A stretch of 64,000 nucleotides of DNA from G965197555 sp965197555 (GTDB lineage: Bacteria; Chloroflexota; Dehalococcoidia; Lucifugimonadales; UBA3495): positions 620,001 through 684,000 of the forward strand of contig OZ240213.1 of the NCBI GenBank assembly GCA_965197555.1, read 5' to 3'. Both the position numbers and the translations under genes were made by a program. Shown piece by piece: positions 1-8,987 of the stretch; position 1 is the first letter of the stretch; every line of letters starts with the position of its first letter. The notes under the pieces were generated by a model that did not search any database, was not told the origin of the DNA, and saw only the letters and a list, made by a program, of their open reading frames with translations.

Positions 1-6
1 GCTGGG

Positions 7-333
7 TTACACCACCGGCGCCGCTGACAGTACCGGCTCGATGACCTTGACCTCTATCTTGGCGATGTGGGTCTGCGGCAGGTCCCCTAACGCCTTCCGC
101 TCTGGAGATTCGAAATAAGCGGCCTCCTTGGCCGGTATCTCTTCCGCGTTGGTGAAGCTGCGTACCCATAGAAATTCAGTACGGTCGGCATTGACCCAGG
201 TCCGCTCCACCGGCATACTCATTTTCTGGTGTATGGGTCGAATTTGCTCCTCGAAGAGCTTGAGCCAGGAATCCATCATTCCTCGGTTGATGGTGTAAAT
301 CCTCAGTTGGGAGACCACTTTGCTCCCCTCCAT
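7..333 (-). CDS. NIPSNAP family protein
   Basis: Small (108 aa) protein with the NIPSNAP layout: an opening QLRIYTINRG strand, a helix rich in acidic and aromatic residues, then TEFLWVRSF and a YFESPE segment. The fold is a dimeric alpha/beta barrel of ferredoxin type; bacterial members usually sit beside catabolic enzymes and their chemistry is mostly unknown. It follows the enolase-superfamily gene on the same strand with a gap of about 27 bp, so the two are probably co-transcribed. Start: ATG at 333 is used here, but a GTG at 318 has a GGAGGGG Shine-Dalgarno six bases upstream and may be the real start. Family call is good; function is not known. Confidence 0.8.
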   Translation of the reverse strand: MEGSKVVSQLRIYTINRGMMDSWLKLFEEQIRPIHQKMSMPVERTWVNADRTEFLWVRSFTNAEEIPAKEAAYFESPERKALGDLPQTHIAKIEVKVIEPVLSAAPVV

Positions 334-360
334 AATTTGAATCAGGATAAGACAGGAAAG

Positions 361-1461
361 CTAATTCAACTGGTAGTCCCGGATAGCTGCTTGGCTGAAC
401 TCTAGCCCCAGCCCGGGTTTGTCCGGCACCACGATGTCACCGTCTACCAGCTCCGGCGTTTCCTCGAAGAGCCTCAAGGTCCAAGGCATATACTCCACCG
501 TCAGCCCGTTGGGCACTGCCGCCACCAATTGCACGTGGACTTCCGGCACCAGGTGGCTGACCACCGGTAAATTGAAGGCCTCGGCCATCCCGGCCACCTT
601 CCGCCACTGAGTGATTCCACCCACCCGTAACAGGTCGATCATGACTATGTCGATCGACCGGTGCTCCAACATGTGCCGGAAGGGAACGATCCCATAGTGG
701 TACTCCCCAGCCGCGATGGGCGTGGTCAATGCGTCGGCCACCCGGGCCAGACCCTGGTAATCGTCGTGGGCTACTACGTCCTCGAGCCAGTATAAGTGGT
801 AGTCCTCCAGCCTGCGGCCGATGTCTATGGCTTGGTTGACGTTCCAAAGCTGGTTGATATCGCACATCAGGTCGATGTCCTCGCCGATCCCGTCGCGCAG
901 GACTTTAATTCGCTCCAATTCCCGGCCCACGGTGGGCTCTGCGCCCAACTGGGTCTTCATTTGCTTGAACCCCATTTCGGCCAATCGAGGCCCTGCCTCA
1001 ATCAAGTATTCCAGGTGGTAGTTGCGCATCAATGCCCCGCTGGCATAGGTGGGTGCCCGGTCCCGGTAACCCCCCAGCAAAGCGCACACTGACTGGCCCA
1101 AAGCCTTGCCATTTATGTCCCAGAGAGCCATGTCCACCGCTGACAGGGCCAGGGTCAATATCCCACCGGGCCCCGCCCCGCCAGACGCGGCCCTGAGAAA
1201 ATCGAAAACTGCCTCCACGCGCATTGGGTCTTGGCCAATCACCAACTGGCACAGGGAGTCCAGCGCTGCCTTTAAAGAAGGAGTCATGGGGTTGGAGGTA
1301 GTGCCTGGGATAAAGGTCAGGCCGATGCCCTTGATTCCCTCATCGGTCTCCAGCTCAAGGGTAACAAAATCTCGGGTGGCATCCCCTACCGGGATCCCCA
1401 CCACCAAGGGGCTGTCGGCGGGGGTGCGTAACACTCGAGTCTTAGCGCCTGTAACTCTCAT
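361..1461 (-). CDS. Mandelate racemase/muconate lactonizing enzyme family protein
   Basis: Enolase-superfamily enzyme of 366 aa, normal length. The N-terminal capping domain is followed by the barrel with metal ligands Asp201 (CDINQ), Glu227 (WLED) and Glu253 (AGEYH), then the Asp276/His303 dyad (MIDLLR, VSHLVPE) and Glu323 (VEYMPW), the mandelate-racemase-subgroup set. The usual KxK on strand two reads Lys169-Thr-Gln171, so the second lysine is missing. Such enzymes abstract a proton alpha to a carboxylate (acid-sugar dehydratases, racemases). The open frame extends upstream to 1575, but the extra 38 residues look unlike the family; ATG at 1461 with GGAAAGG upstream is preferred. Substrate cannot be assigned. 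Confidence 0.88.
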   Translation of the reverse strand: MRVTGAKTRVLRTPADSPLVVGIPVGDATRDFVTLELETDEGIKGIGLTFIPGTTSNPMTPSLKAALDSLCQLVIGQDPMRVEAVFDFLRAASGGAGPGGILTLALSAVDMALWDINGKALGQSVCALLGGYRDRAPTYASGALMRNYHLEYLIEAGPRLAEMGFKQMKTQLGAEPTVGRELERIKVLRDGIGEDIDLMCDINQLWNVNQAIDIGRRLEDYHLYWLEDVVAHDDYQGLARVADALTTPIAAGEYHYGIVPFRHMLEHRSIDIVMIDLLRVGGITQWRKVAGMAEAFNLPVVSHLVPEVHVQLVAAVPNGLTVEYMPWTLRLFEETPELVDGDIVVPDKPGLGLEFSQAAIRDYQLN

Positions 1462-1647
1462 AGCGCTTGCCTTTCCAGCAATACTTGACAACCAATAAGC
1501 TTCAGCGAGCTGCGTACCTAATTCTATCACAGGGCCCCGGGCCTGCCGGGGGTGTTGCGGACCGACCGGCGCCATGGTCTACAATACCTGGGAGGAGAAC
1601 AACAGCCGTTCCGTTCATGAGACCGGTGCTGCAATTGGAGGTGGCCC

Positions 1648-2448
1648 ATGGCCGAGAACCCTGAAGAAATCAAAGAACTTGTACGGGAGAGATACGGTGC
1701 CAAAGCAAGGGGCGTCATCGAGTTGACGGACATTTCGCAGCCCGCGGATAGCCTCCAGGCTTGTTGCTCCCCAGCGGACTTGGAGCGGGCCTTTACGATC
1801 TATTCCGAAGGTCAGTTGGCGGGCTTACCCCCGGAGTCAGTGGCGGCCTCGGCCGGCTGTGGCAACCCCACTGCTTTGGCAGGGCTCCACCAGGGGGAAA
1901 AAGTCCTTGACCTGGGTTCGGGCGGGGGAATTGACTGTTTCATCGCGGCCCAGCAGGTAGGACAGGAGGGCCGGGTCTTCGGCTTGGACATGACGACCGA
2001 CATGCTGGAGTTGGCCAGGCAGAACCAAGCCCGCTTGGGCCTCACCAATGTGGAATTCATCCAGGGCGAGATGGAGGAGATCCCGCTGCCCGACGCCAGT
2101 GTCGACGTGGTAATTTCCAACTGCGTAGTGTGTTTGTCTCCCAATAAGGACGGCGTCTTCTCGGAAGCATTCCGCGTCCTAACGCCCGGCGGGCGGGTAC
2201 ACATATCCGACATGATGGCCCTCACCTCCGAGGGTCCGGCGCTGACGGACCCGGAGGCCTGGGCATCGTGTATCGCGGGGGCTGAGGACTTGGAAACCTA
2301 TCTAGGTAGGTTGCGCGGCGCGGGCTTTGTCGACATAGAGATCAACGAGGACACAGCGCAATTGGGCGATGCATCCGTTCCAACCAACGTCGCCAGCGTG
2401 AAGGTGGTCGCCCGTAAGCCCGGCAATAACTCAGCCAGCACCGCTTAG
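1648..2448 (+). CDS. arsM: Arsenite S-adenosylmethionine methyltransferase
   Basis: 266 aa. A class I SAM methyltransferase core starts near residue 86 (VLDLGSGGGID, then FGLDMT). The three cysteines that bind As(III) in ArsM are present: Cys71 (AGCGNP), Cys159 (ISNCVV) and Cys208 (ASCIAGA); a Cys39-Cys40 pair lies near the N terminus. ArsM methylates arsenite to mono-, di- and trimethyl arsenicals in the cytoplasm, a detoxification route. ATG at 1648 has GGAGGTG upstream. No arsR or arsenite pump is adjacent, so it stands alone here, divergent from the gene at 361-1461 and convergent with the PIG-L gene. Confidence 0.93.
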   Translation: MAENPEEIKELVRERYGAKARGVIELTDISQPADSLQACCSPADLERAFTIYSEGQLAGLPPESVAASAGCGNPTALAGLHQGEKVLDLGSGGGIDCFIAAQQVGQEGRVFGLDMTTDMLELARQNQARLGLTNVEFIQGEMEEIPLPDASVDVVISNCVVCLSPNKDGVFSEAFRVLTPGGRVHISDMMALTSEGPALTDPEAWASCIAGAEDLETYLGRLRGAGFVDIEINEDTAQLGDASVPTNVASVKVVARKPGNNSASTA

Positions 2449-2578
2449 AAAGACGGCCGCCGGGGCGCAAGACAACCGTTCTAACGTGATGATTATTGGC
2501 ACTGGAGCCAGTCGCAACTCCCTGCGTTTTGGATGACATCCTCTCGGAAGATTAAAGCAGTGTCGAGAAAAGCGGTGC

Positions 2579-3289
2579 TCAGCCTAGGCGAAACCGTCTG
2601 TAGCCTTCGGCGTACTGAAAACCAACCTTTTGGCCCACAGAGCCGCGCCAACTCTTCATGTGGACATCCACCTCCTCATCGCCGACCTGACTCTTGTGCT
2701 CTTTTAGAGCATCGATAGCCGTGTCTATGTACTCTGATATGTCCAAGTAATTGTTGGCTTCACTGGAGTCCATCACCCACAACTCGCGGACGTGATGGGG
2801 CTCAAGTCCTTCATCCAATAGCTCAGGGAACGTAAGACGGTCCCGAGCGGTGGGAAAGACAGCGGACATAGCGGCTTCACCGGCGGCTAGGTGGTCTGGA
2901 TGGCCGATCCAGCCATCCTCCTCCAGTCGCCTGGTGGGGTTTTCACAAATAAGCACGTCCGGCTTGTAGCGGCGGATCTCCCTGGCAATGTCCTTTCGTA
3001 GCTCCAGGGAGGGCTCAAGCATGGAGTCTTCATACCCTAGAAACACCACCTTCTCAACACCCAAGACCTTGGCCGCGTTTTGTTGCTCCTCCCGGCGCAG
3101 TTGCACCAATTCTTGGCTCGCCATGTTGGGGTCGCTGCTCCCCTTGCTGCCGTCAGTGCATACAACGTATACGACTTGCCACCCCTCGGCGCACCATTTG
3201 GCTACGGTGCCCGAGCAGCCCCACTCCGCGTCATCGGCGTGAGCAAACACGACCATGCCACGGCGGTACGGCTCCTCTAGATCAGCCAT
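2579..3289 (-). CDS. PIG-L family deacetylase
   Basis: 236 aa, the usual size for the LmbE/PIG-L fold. The zinc motif is AHADDAEWG (residues 16-24; canonical AHPDDE, so Pro and Glu positions differ but His and Asp remain), and the second zinc histidine lies in GHPDH near residue 130. Members remove an N-acetyl or similar acyl group from GlcNAc-type sugars, mycothiol precursors or related amides in the cytoplasm. The substrate cannot be told from sequence; no thiol or lipid biosynthesis genes are adjacent. Family certain, role open. Confidence 0.88.
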   Translation of the reverse strand: MADLEEPYRRGMVVFAHADDAEWGCSGTVAKWCAEGWQVVYVVCTDGSKGSSDPNMASQELVQLRREEQQNAAKVLGVEKVVFLGYEDSMLEPSLELRKDIAREIRRYKPDVLICENPTRRLEEDGWIGHPDHLAAGEAAMSAVFPTARDRLTFPELLDEGLEPHHVRELWVMDSSEANNYLDISEYIDTAIDALKEHKSQVGDEEVDVHMKSWRGSVGQKVGFQYAEGYRRFRLG

Positions 3290-3561
3290 CGTTGTCTCCC
3301 TTTGATCGCGTCAATTTCCGAATGTTGGTTACGGTATCGCTGGCCAAGGATGTAGGCTTTATTACATCCCTACGGTTATATCTGAGTTTAACATAACCGA
3401 ATACGAATCCCTGCTCAATGATTTCGTTTTAAGCAACCCCTAATCAGATATACGACGCATCCATTCGTTAAGTAAAAACCATCGCGCTTTCTTGCCAGTT
3501 ATTGCTTGTAAGTAGCGCCGATGGTAGGTTAGCGGCAAGTTAAGCCTGTGGGGAGTCCTTA

Positions 3562-3909
3562 ATGGCCAGACTATGGGCCATGACAACAACCTTTGGATCG
3601 GTAAATGTGGGAGACCAGCTACCCATTCTGGTCAAATGGGAGACTCAGGAGACTATAGCTACTCCCGCGTTGGTTGCCTACATGGCCGAGTTGCTGGAAA
3701 AAGCGTTCCCCATACCCAGCGCTACGGCGGGTGATGGTCTGGAGGTGCGGGCCATCCTCCCGGTGTTGCTGGAAGACACCATCTCCTTGACTGGATGGGT
3801 GGTGGACAAGCAGACAGCCGGGGATCAAAGGCTTGTTAGGTGTGAGATTCAAGTAGAAAACCAACGTGGCGAGACCGTTGCTCAAGCCGCCGCGACAGTA
3901 AGCCTGTGA
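3562..3909 (+). CDS. MaoC-like hotdog domain protein
   Basis: 115 aa. The sequence has the short hotdog pattern: FGSVNVGDQLPIL opening strand, a helix (TPALVAYMAELLEKAF), then beta strands with LTGWVVDK and RCEIQVENQRGETVAQA near the C terminus, as in MaoC-like dehydratases and FlK-type thioesterases. It would act on an acyl-thioester, but no catalytic signature is clear enough to choose dehydratase or thioesterase. ATG at 3562 follows GGGGAG by six bases, so this start is kept over the internal Met at 3580. Upstream is 270 bp of AT-rich intergenic DNA shared with the divergent PIG-L gene. Confidence 0.6.
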   Translation: MARLWAMTTTFGSVNVGDQLPILVKWETQETIATPALVAYMAELLEKAFPIPSATAGDGLEVRAILPVLLEDTISLTGWVVDKQTAGDQRLVRCEIQVENQRGETVAQAAATVSL

Positions 3910-3924
3910 AGTTTGGGCAAGCGG

Positions 3925-4407
3925 TTAGCGAGGATGCCGGGAGGCCCGGCCGGGCCGGGAACCCCTGCGGCGGGAGGCTCGGCGCCGGGTCCCAGAGGGC
4001 TGGCTAGCCGCCAGGTTAGGAAGCTGGCCCGTTGCTATGAGTTTCCGTTTATGGAAGGTCCACATGACCTGTATCACTATCGTGACCACAATACCTGGGA
4101 CCACCCGGGCCACTATTTGTCCGGTCGCTAACTCTGAGTCGAGTGGCGAGGCCAGGAAGCCGACCGCGTTTGGCTGCAGCAGCAAGACCAGCATGCCGGC
4201 TCCGGTAATCAGAATGGCCCAAGCTACTGACCTGAATATCAGGCCGGTATGCCAAGGAGAGCGGAGTATCAACGTCGACCATAACGGCCACGCTAGGAAG
4301 AACGGCAGTACTGGCAGCCCCAGAATGAAGACCGGGACAAGGACTATGTTGTGGAAATACCAAGGCCGTTGGACTTCAAGGGGTGGTGGTGCCTGTCCTT
4401 CGCTCAT
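3925..4407 (-). CDS. Small integral membrane protein, unknown
   Basis: 160 aa with a proline-rich N terminus (MSEGQAPPPLEVQRPWYFHN) and three to four hydrophobic segments: VLVPVFILGLPVLPFFLAW, a segment around SVAWAILITGAGMLVLLL, and IVARVVPGIVVTIVIQVMW. The C-terminal tail is strongly basic (RRRASRRRGSRPGR). The reading frame opens further upstream to 4512, but those residues overlap the end of the preceding gene; ATG at 4407 gives a 20-bp gap to that gene and is preferred. I do not recognise the family. Confidence 0.55.
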   Translation of the reverse strand: MSEGQAPPPLEVQRPWYFHNIVLVPVFILGLPVLPFFLAWPLWSTLILRSPWHTGLIFRSVAWAILITGAGMLVLLLQPNAVGFLASPLDSELATGQIVARVVPGIVVTIVIQVMWTFHKRKLIATGQLPNLAASQPSGTRRRASRRRGSRPGRASRHPR

Positions 4408-4427
4408 GGCAACCCGGCGGCCTGCCT

Positions 4428-4691
4428 CTAGTTCCTGGCCAGCAGTAGATGGAATTCCAGCATGTCGATGTGGCGGTGCTGGCGGATTGACGCCACTGCG
4501 TATTCTACGCACATACGCGCGAAGCCGGCGTAGTTAAATATATTGGAGCCCAGCACCACCAGGGGTACCTCGCCGTCCAACTCCACCTGCAACTGGTCTG
4601 CATCGTTTTGATCTATCCGTAAATCGACTCGCTGGCCCGTCGAACGCTGTATCTTGTTCTGCAATCGTTGAACGAACTGGTCGTCGTCCAT
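4428..4691 (-). CDS. Hypothetical protein
   Basis: 87 aa, soluble, acidic in its first half (MDDDQFVQRLQNKIQ, RIDQNDADQLQVELDG) with a hydrophobic strand VPLVVLGSNIF, then helix FARMCVEYAVASIRQ. Read just ahead of the membrane protein at 3925-4407, in a likely two-gene operon. The start at ATG 4691 has AGAGG upstream; a GTG eight codons earlier (4715) is possible. No domain recognised. Confidence 0.5.
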   Translation of the reverse strand: MDDDQFVQRLQNKIQRSTGQRVDLRIDQNDADQLQVELDGEVPLVVLGSNIFNYAGFARMCVEYAVASIRQHRHIDMLEFHLLLARN

Positions 4692-4850
4692 TCCGACCAC
4701 CCTCTTCCAATTCACGCCTGGTTATCGGGAAAGCACAGAGAAGATATTGCTGACCGCTTGGTTGAGGTTATTCTACCACCGTCGCGGTCCCTGCATGCCC
4801 CCGGTGGCCTCGATCAACCGGGCCTAGTCATCTTCACGGGCCATGGCAAC

Positions 4851-5240
4851 TCCGTTCGTGGTGAGCCTGTCGAACCACACCCCGCCCTTCGACAAGCTCA
4901 AGACCTCTGAGGGTAATCCGTTCGTGGTGAGCCCTTCGGCAGGCTCAGGACAGGCTTGTCGAACCACACCCCGCCCTTCGACAAGCTCAGGGCGAACGGG
5001 GAGATTCCAGTAGAAAGGAACTGCCACATACCCTGGCCGGCAAGTTAGGGCCGCTTATCTCTCGAGGTTCATGGGAAGTCCGTTCGTGGTGAGCCCTTCG
5101 GCAGGCTCAGGACAGGCCTGTCGAGCCACGCCCCGCCCTTCGACAAGCTCAAGACTTCTAAGGGAAGTCCGTTCGTGGTGAACCTGTCGAACCACACCCG
5201 CGCGCCCTTCGACAAGCTCAGGACAAGTTCGTCACACCAT
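4851..5240. repeat. Dispersed palindromic repeat cluster A
   Basis: Non-coding stretch made of alternating modules: CCGTTCGTGGTGAGCC followed by TGTCGAACCAC, and CCCTTCGACAAGCTCA. The modules form inverted repeats (TTCGACAAGC against GCTTGTCGAA; GTGGT against ACCAC). At least two composite units are visible, at about 4851-5005 and 5077-5235. The same family recurs at 21.0-21.7, 29.2-29.4, 39.3-39.9 and 40.2-40.9 kb. Open frames over these units (e.g. peptides with VLSLSKG) are artefacts of the repeat. Flanks 4716-4850 and 5241-5289 show nothing else. Confidence 0.9.
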
Positions 5241-5289
5241 GGACTAGCGGTTCTTCTATATTTGCGATGGTCGCCTAAAGCCATTCAGC

Positions 5290-5318
5290 TTGACACTATA
5301 TATGGCGGAAACCATAAT
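5290..5318 (+). promoter_or_regulatory. Putative sigma-70-type promoter for the sulfur module
   Basis: TTGACA at 5290-5295, 17-base spacer, CATAAT at 5313-5318. It lies 66 bp before the start codon at 5385 and just after repeat cluster A. Match is close to consensus in both boxes with ideal spacing; activity is inferred. Confidence 0.6.
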
Positions 5319-5384
5319 TGGCCTCGGCTATCTCTTGTTTTGGACTATGATACACATCGCTGAATAATCCACCGAGGGTGAGCT

Positions 5385-5969
5385 ATGACGACATTGAATT
5401 ACGCCTTGGATGATTTGGTCCATGACCTAGAGGCCCTGCTAGAGGACCAGGCCGACCAGAAGAAGATTTTTGATACAGGCTCCTCCTATCTAGCAAAGCT
5501 GGTCCAAAACCCGGACGCTGTTCCAGCCCAATTCCGCGCTCCCACGGGAACAGGCCCCAGGCCCAATCATGGGACCTATTTATTGTACCAAGGAGAGAGC
5601 GGTCTTTCGGTTACCGCCGTGGTCTGGGGGCCCGGTGACCATGCCTCACCTCACGACCATCGGACCTGGGGTATGATTGGGGTCTTGGCAAATGCCTTGA
5701 CTGAAACCCGGTTCCGCCGGGTTGACGACCGTTCCCAGGATGGGTTCGCTCAATTGGAGCAGGACCGACGCTCCTTGGTCAAACCGGGTGAGGTGTCATT
5801 GCTCATCCCCGAAGTTGACGAAATTCACCAGATGGACAATTTTACGGACCGCCCCACTATAGAGGTGCATGTATACGGTACAGACCTCCGCGGCCTTAAC
5901 CGGTCCCGTTTCGACCTTGAAACCGAGAAAATTAGTCCTTTCCTGACCACACGCTACGATAACTGTTAA
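5385..5969 (+). CDS. Cysteine dioxygenase-family thiol dioxygenase
   Basis: 194 aa cupin of the cysteine dioxygenase type. Metal ligands visible: His90 and His92 (SPHDHRTW) and His148 (DEIHQMDN), the three-histidine iron site of the family. CDO-type enzymes add O2 to a thiol to make a sulfinate (cysteine, 3-mercaptopropionate and similar substrates). It is followed by rhodanese and sulfite-oxidase genes, fitting a pathway from organic thiols to sulfinate, sulfite and sulfate. ATG at 5385 has GAGGGTGAG upstream. Substrate not certain, since bacterial members vary. Confidence 0.82.
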   Translation: MTTLNYALDDLVHDLEALLEDQADQKKIFDTGSSYLAKLVQNPDAVPAQFRAPTGTGPRPNHGTYLLYQGESGLSVTAVVWGPGDHASPHDHRTWGMIGVLANALTETRFRRVDDRSQDGFAQLEQDRRSLVKPGEVSLLIPEVDEIHQMDNFTDRPTIEVHVYGTDLRGLNRSRFDLETEKISPFLTTRYDNC

Positions 5970-6045
5970 GTGGTTTCAGCTCCCTGCGGTGGGTTGAGCA
6001 ACCAAGAATCATGCGCTGACTCTAGAGCTATACGAGAGACGGATA

Positions 6046-7629
6046 ATGGCCGCGAAAATCTCCGCTGAATCCCTGAATGGACTGCTCCACGGCGGTGCCC
6101 CGTTTGGTTTGATCGATATTCGAGAGGCCGTGGAATTCAATACTTCCCACATACCGGGTTCCACTTGGATTCCGCGTCGGTTGCTGGAGTTCCAGATCAA
6201 GGACGCGGTCCCCTTCACCGGCGCTAACGTGGTCCTCTGCGATGACGACGGCCGTCGGGCGGAGAGAGCAGCAGCAACCCTGGAGAGGCTCGGATACGGT
6301 AATGTTTCGTTTCTAGAAGCGGGCATCAACGGATGGGCTAGCCAAGATTACCCTACCGAATGGGGCACCAACGTCCCAAGCAAAGACTTCGGTGAAAAGA
6401 TGGAGGTGGTCCACCACGTGCCGGAGCTGGAGGCCGTGGACTTGCACCAGCGCATCGAGCGCGGGGATAAGTTGGTTATCTTAGATACCAGGACACCGGA
6501 GGAATATCAGCGTTTTTGCATTCCCGGGGGCCGCAGCGTTCCCGGCGGAGAGCTTGCCCTACGTATTTCCGACATTGCCAAGGACCTAGACCCGGATACC
6601 ACGGTCATTGTCAATTGCGCGGGACGCACGCGCAGCATCATTGGCACAAGGGCTTTGCAGAGAATGGGCTGCTCCAACGTATTAGGTCTGAAAAACGGGA
6701 CCTCAGGATGGGTGCTAGCCGGATTCGAGCTTGAGTCGGGAGCCGACCGTGTGACCCTGCCAGAGGTGTCATCGGAGGGACTGGCCGCTGCCGAAGCCTA
6801 CGCAGACAGGATTGCGGCGGAAGATGGAGTCCGTTTTATAGATATAACCAAACTTCAGCAGCTAATCTCCCGCCGAGGCCAGGAGACGATCTACTTAATA
6901 GACGTCAGGACCAGGGAGGAATATCAACAAGGCCACATTCCCGGGTTTCGCTGGTTCCCCGGAGGCCAAGCAGTGCAACGCTCAGATGACGCGGTGCCCG
7001 TCCACAACAGTACTATCGTGTTGACCTGTGACAAGAAGGCCAGGGCCACTATCACCGGCTCCTGGTACCGGCAAATGGGCTACGAAGAAGTCTACGTTCT
7101 GGAGGGTGGCATCGGCGCCTGGGGCGCGTTGGGGCAGAGTCTGAAAACAGGTATGCCCGAATCGCCGGTCCTTGGCCTGGCTGAAGCCCTGCAGCAAGCC
7201 GAGGTGAAGTCCCCGGATGATTTCCAACGTACTGACTCCGCAGTGACGATTTTCGTGGATACCAGCCAGGATTTCGCCGCGGGCCATATCCCCGGGTCCC
7301 ACTGGCTTTCCCGTAGCTGGCTTGAGTTGGAAATTAATACTGTGGCGCCGAGCCTGGCAACTGCTATCGGCCTCACCTGCTCCGACGGCACCAACTCCAT
7401 CCTGGCAGCAGCGGCTTTGAAAGAGCTAGGGTATATGAAGGTCACAGTTCTCGAAGGCGGCATGGCAGCATGGCGTCGGGCAGGCTTGCCTGTGGAGACA
7501 GGCCTTACCGGCGTGATGCGGCCGCCCGTTGACGTGCTGTATGCTGGCCCGGACCGCAGCTACGCCGACATGGTAAATTACCTTCGCTGGGAGACCGCCC
7601 TCGGGGGAAAATACGCCACGGATAAATAG
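6046..7629 (+). CDS. Four-domain rhodanese-like sulfurtransferase
   Basis: 527 aa holding four tandem rhodanese domains. Each keeps a cysteine at the active-loop position: Cys65 (VVLCDDDGRR), Cys191 (VNCAGRTRS), Cys328 (VLTCDKKAR) and Cys445 (GLTCSDGTN). Domain boundaries are marked by the repeated D(I/T)R-EEY and HIPG motifs (around residues 24-37, 147-160, 286-300, 405-417). CxGRTRS in domain two is the most canonical loop. These enzymes move sulfane sulfur from thiosulfate or persulfides to acceptors. No signal peptide, so cytoplasmic. It sits between the thiol dioxygenase and molybdoenzyme genes. Confidence 0.92.
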   Translation: MAAKISAESLNGLLHGGAPFGLIDIREAVEFNTSHIPGSTWIPRRLLEFQIKDAVPFTGANVVLCDDDGRRAERAAATLERLGYGNVSFLEAGINGWASQDYPTEWGTNVPSKDFGEKMEVVHHVPELEAVDLHQRIERGDKLVILDTRTPEEYQRFCIPGGRSVPGGELALRISDIAKDLDPDTTVIVNCAGRTRSIIGTRALQRMGCSNVLGLKNGTSGWVLAGFELESGADRVTLPEVSSEGLAAAEAYADRIAAEDGVRFIDITKLQQLISRRGQETIYLIDVRTREEYQQGHIPGFRWFPGGQAVQRSDDAVPVHNSTIVLTCDKKARATITGSWYRQMGYEEVYVLEGGIGAWGALGQSLKTGMPESPVLGLAEALQQAEVKSPDDFQRTDSAVTIFVDTSQDFAAGHIPGSHWLSRSWLELEINTVAPSLATAIGLTCSDGTNSILAAAALKELGYMKVTVLEGGMAAWRRAGLPVETGLTGVMRPPVDVLYAGPDRSYADMVNYLRWETALGGKYATDK

Positions 7630-7751
7630 CACATCATCAACTCGATTGAGCTGGTAGCCAGACGGTTAGCGGTCAATCATGGGAGACCAGCAAGTCTCGT
7701 TGGCCGCGGAAAACAACGACTGAACGCTGCAAGACCTTGGAGGGCAGAACT

Positions 7752-8936
7752 ATGGCAACCCAACAAGAGGAAGGCGCCCTTCCCGACTTCCTGCGGATGG
7801 ATGGCGCTGGCGCTCCGGAGCCAGTGGGTGATGGCAGTTGGTACGGCTGGCCCAGCAAGGAGCAGACGCCGGTAACCCTTTCCGACGAGCAAGGCCGCAC
7901 TGTGCGGGTACGGACTCCGGTGATGGACCTGGAAGGCTTGATCACACCCACGGAGCTCCACTATGTGGTCCAACACTTCGATATACCCGAGGTCATACCG
8001 CCGGACCAGTGGGAGCTAAAGATCGACGGGGACGTCAAGCGTCCGTTGACTCTGAATTATGAACAATTACGGCGGTTCCCCGGCAGAAGTGTTCGTACGA
8101 TCATGGAATGCTCCGGCAGCGACGCGACCTACTTCGAGTATCTCAAGGGTGAGGGACCCAAGCCTTCCCGCACCCAGGAATGTATGATCCTCAGTGCTAG
8201 CGAATGGACCGGGGCACCTCTGGCCGCTGTGTTGAATGCGGCCGGCTTAAGGGACAGCGCGGCCTATATCCGCGCCGAAGGTTGGGACGATGGGGTCCCC
8301 GCAACCGCTGATCCTGGCACCCAAGCCTTTTTCTACGACAAGGGTCTGCCGCTGGAGAAGGCCCTGCATCCGGACACCATACTTGCATGGGCTCAGAACG
8401 GGCAACGGTTGCAGCACCTCCACGGAGCGCCGGTACGGCTATTGGTGCCCGGTTGGTCTGGCAACTGGTCGGTCAAATGGCTTCGAAGGCTTCAATTGAT
8501 GGACCACATGCCCGACTGCTGGTACCACTACAATTTCTACTATTACGGGGACTCCCCCGACGATCCCAACAAGGAGCTGATCACTACCATCGGCGTAAAG
8601 TCCATGGTAACTCACCCCAACGACGACACGGAGGCTCTACGTCCTGGAATCCACGTTATCCGGGGATACGCTTGGAGCGGCGCAGGCGCCATTACCCAGG
8701 TAGAAGTAAGTGTGGACGGCGGCGAGACATGGCACGCGACCCACTTGGAGGAGCCCAGAGACCGGTTTATGTGGGTGAGATGGTCCTACCTCTGGGACGC
8801 CACAAAGCCCGGTAAGTACTCGATTATGTCCAGGGCTTCTGATGAAGTTGGCAGGGTGCAATCTCGGGAGCCCAGGTATAATAATATGCGGAAGAATTTC
8901 AGTGCCATCGTTGGTTATGACTTGACCATTGAATAG
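7752..8936 (+). CDS. Sulfite oxidase-family molybdopterin oxidoreductase (first copy)
   Basis: 394 aa. The Moco domain occupies about residues 60-270, with the molybdenum-binding cysteine at Cys120 (IMECSGSD) and the GAPVRLLVPGW signature near residue 225; the C-terminal Mo-co dimerisation (Ig-like) domain follows (GYAWSGAGAITQVEVSVDGG). No Tat signal, no heme domain: a cytoplasmic SorA/SoxC-like relative. ATG at 7752 is set by GGAGGG seven bases upstream; the frame opens five codons earlier. Likely reaction is oxidation of sulfite or a related sulfur substrate, with the electron acceptor unknown. Confidence 0.88.
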   Translation: MATQQEEGALPDFLRMDGAGAPEPVGDGSWYGWPSKEQTPVTLSDEQGRTVRVRTPVMDLEGLITPTELHYVVQHFDIPEVIPPDQWELKIDGDVKRPLTLNYEQLRRFPGRSVRTIMECSGSDATYFEYLKGEGPKPSRTQECMILSASEWTGAPLAAVLNAAGLRDSAAYIRAEGWDDGVPATADPGTQAFFYDKGLPLEKALHPDTILAWAQNGQRLQHLHGAPVRLLVPGWSGNWSVKWLRRLQLMDHMPDCWYHYNFYYYGDSPDDPNKELITTIGVKSMVTHPNDDTEALRPGIHVIRGYAWSGAGAITQVEVSVDGGETWHATHLEEPRDRFMWVRWSYLWDATKPGKYSIMSRASDEVGRVQSREPRYNNMRKNFSAIVGYDLTIE

Positions 8937-8987
8937 AGTTCTACTTACGAGCCCAGTCTATTTATTGATCACATTGGGAATCGAATC

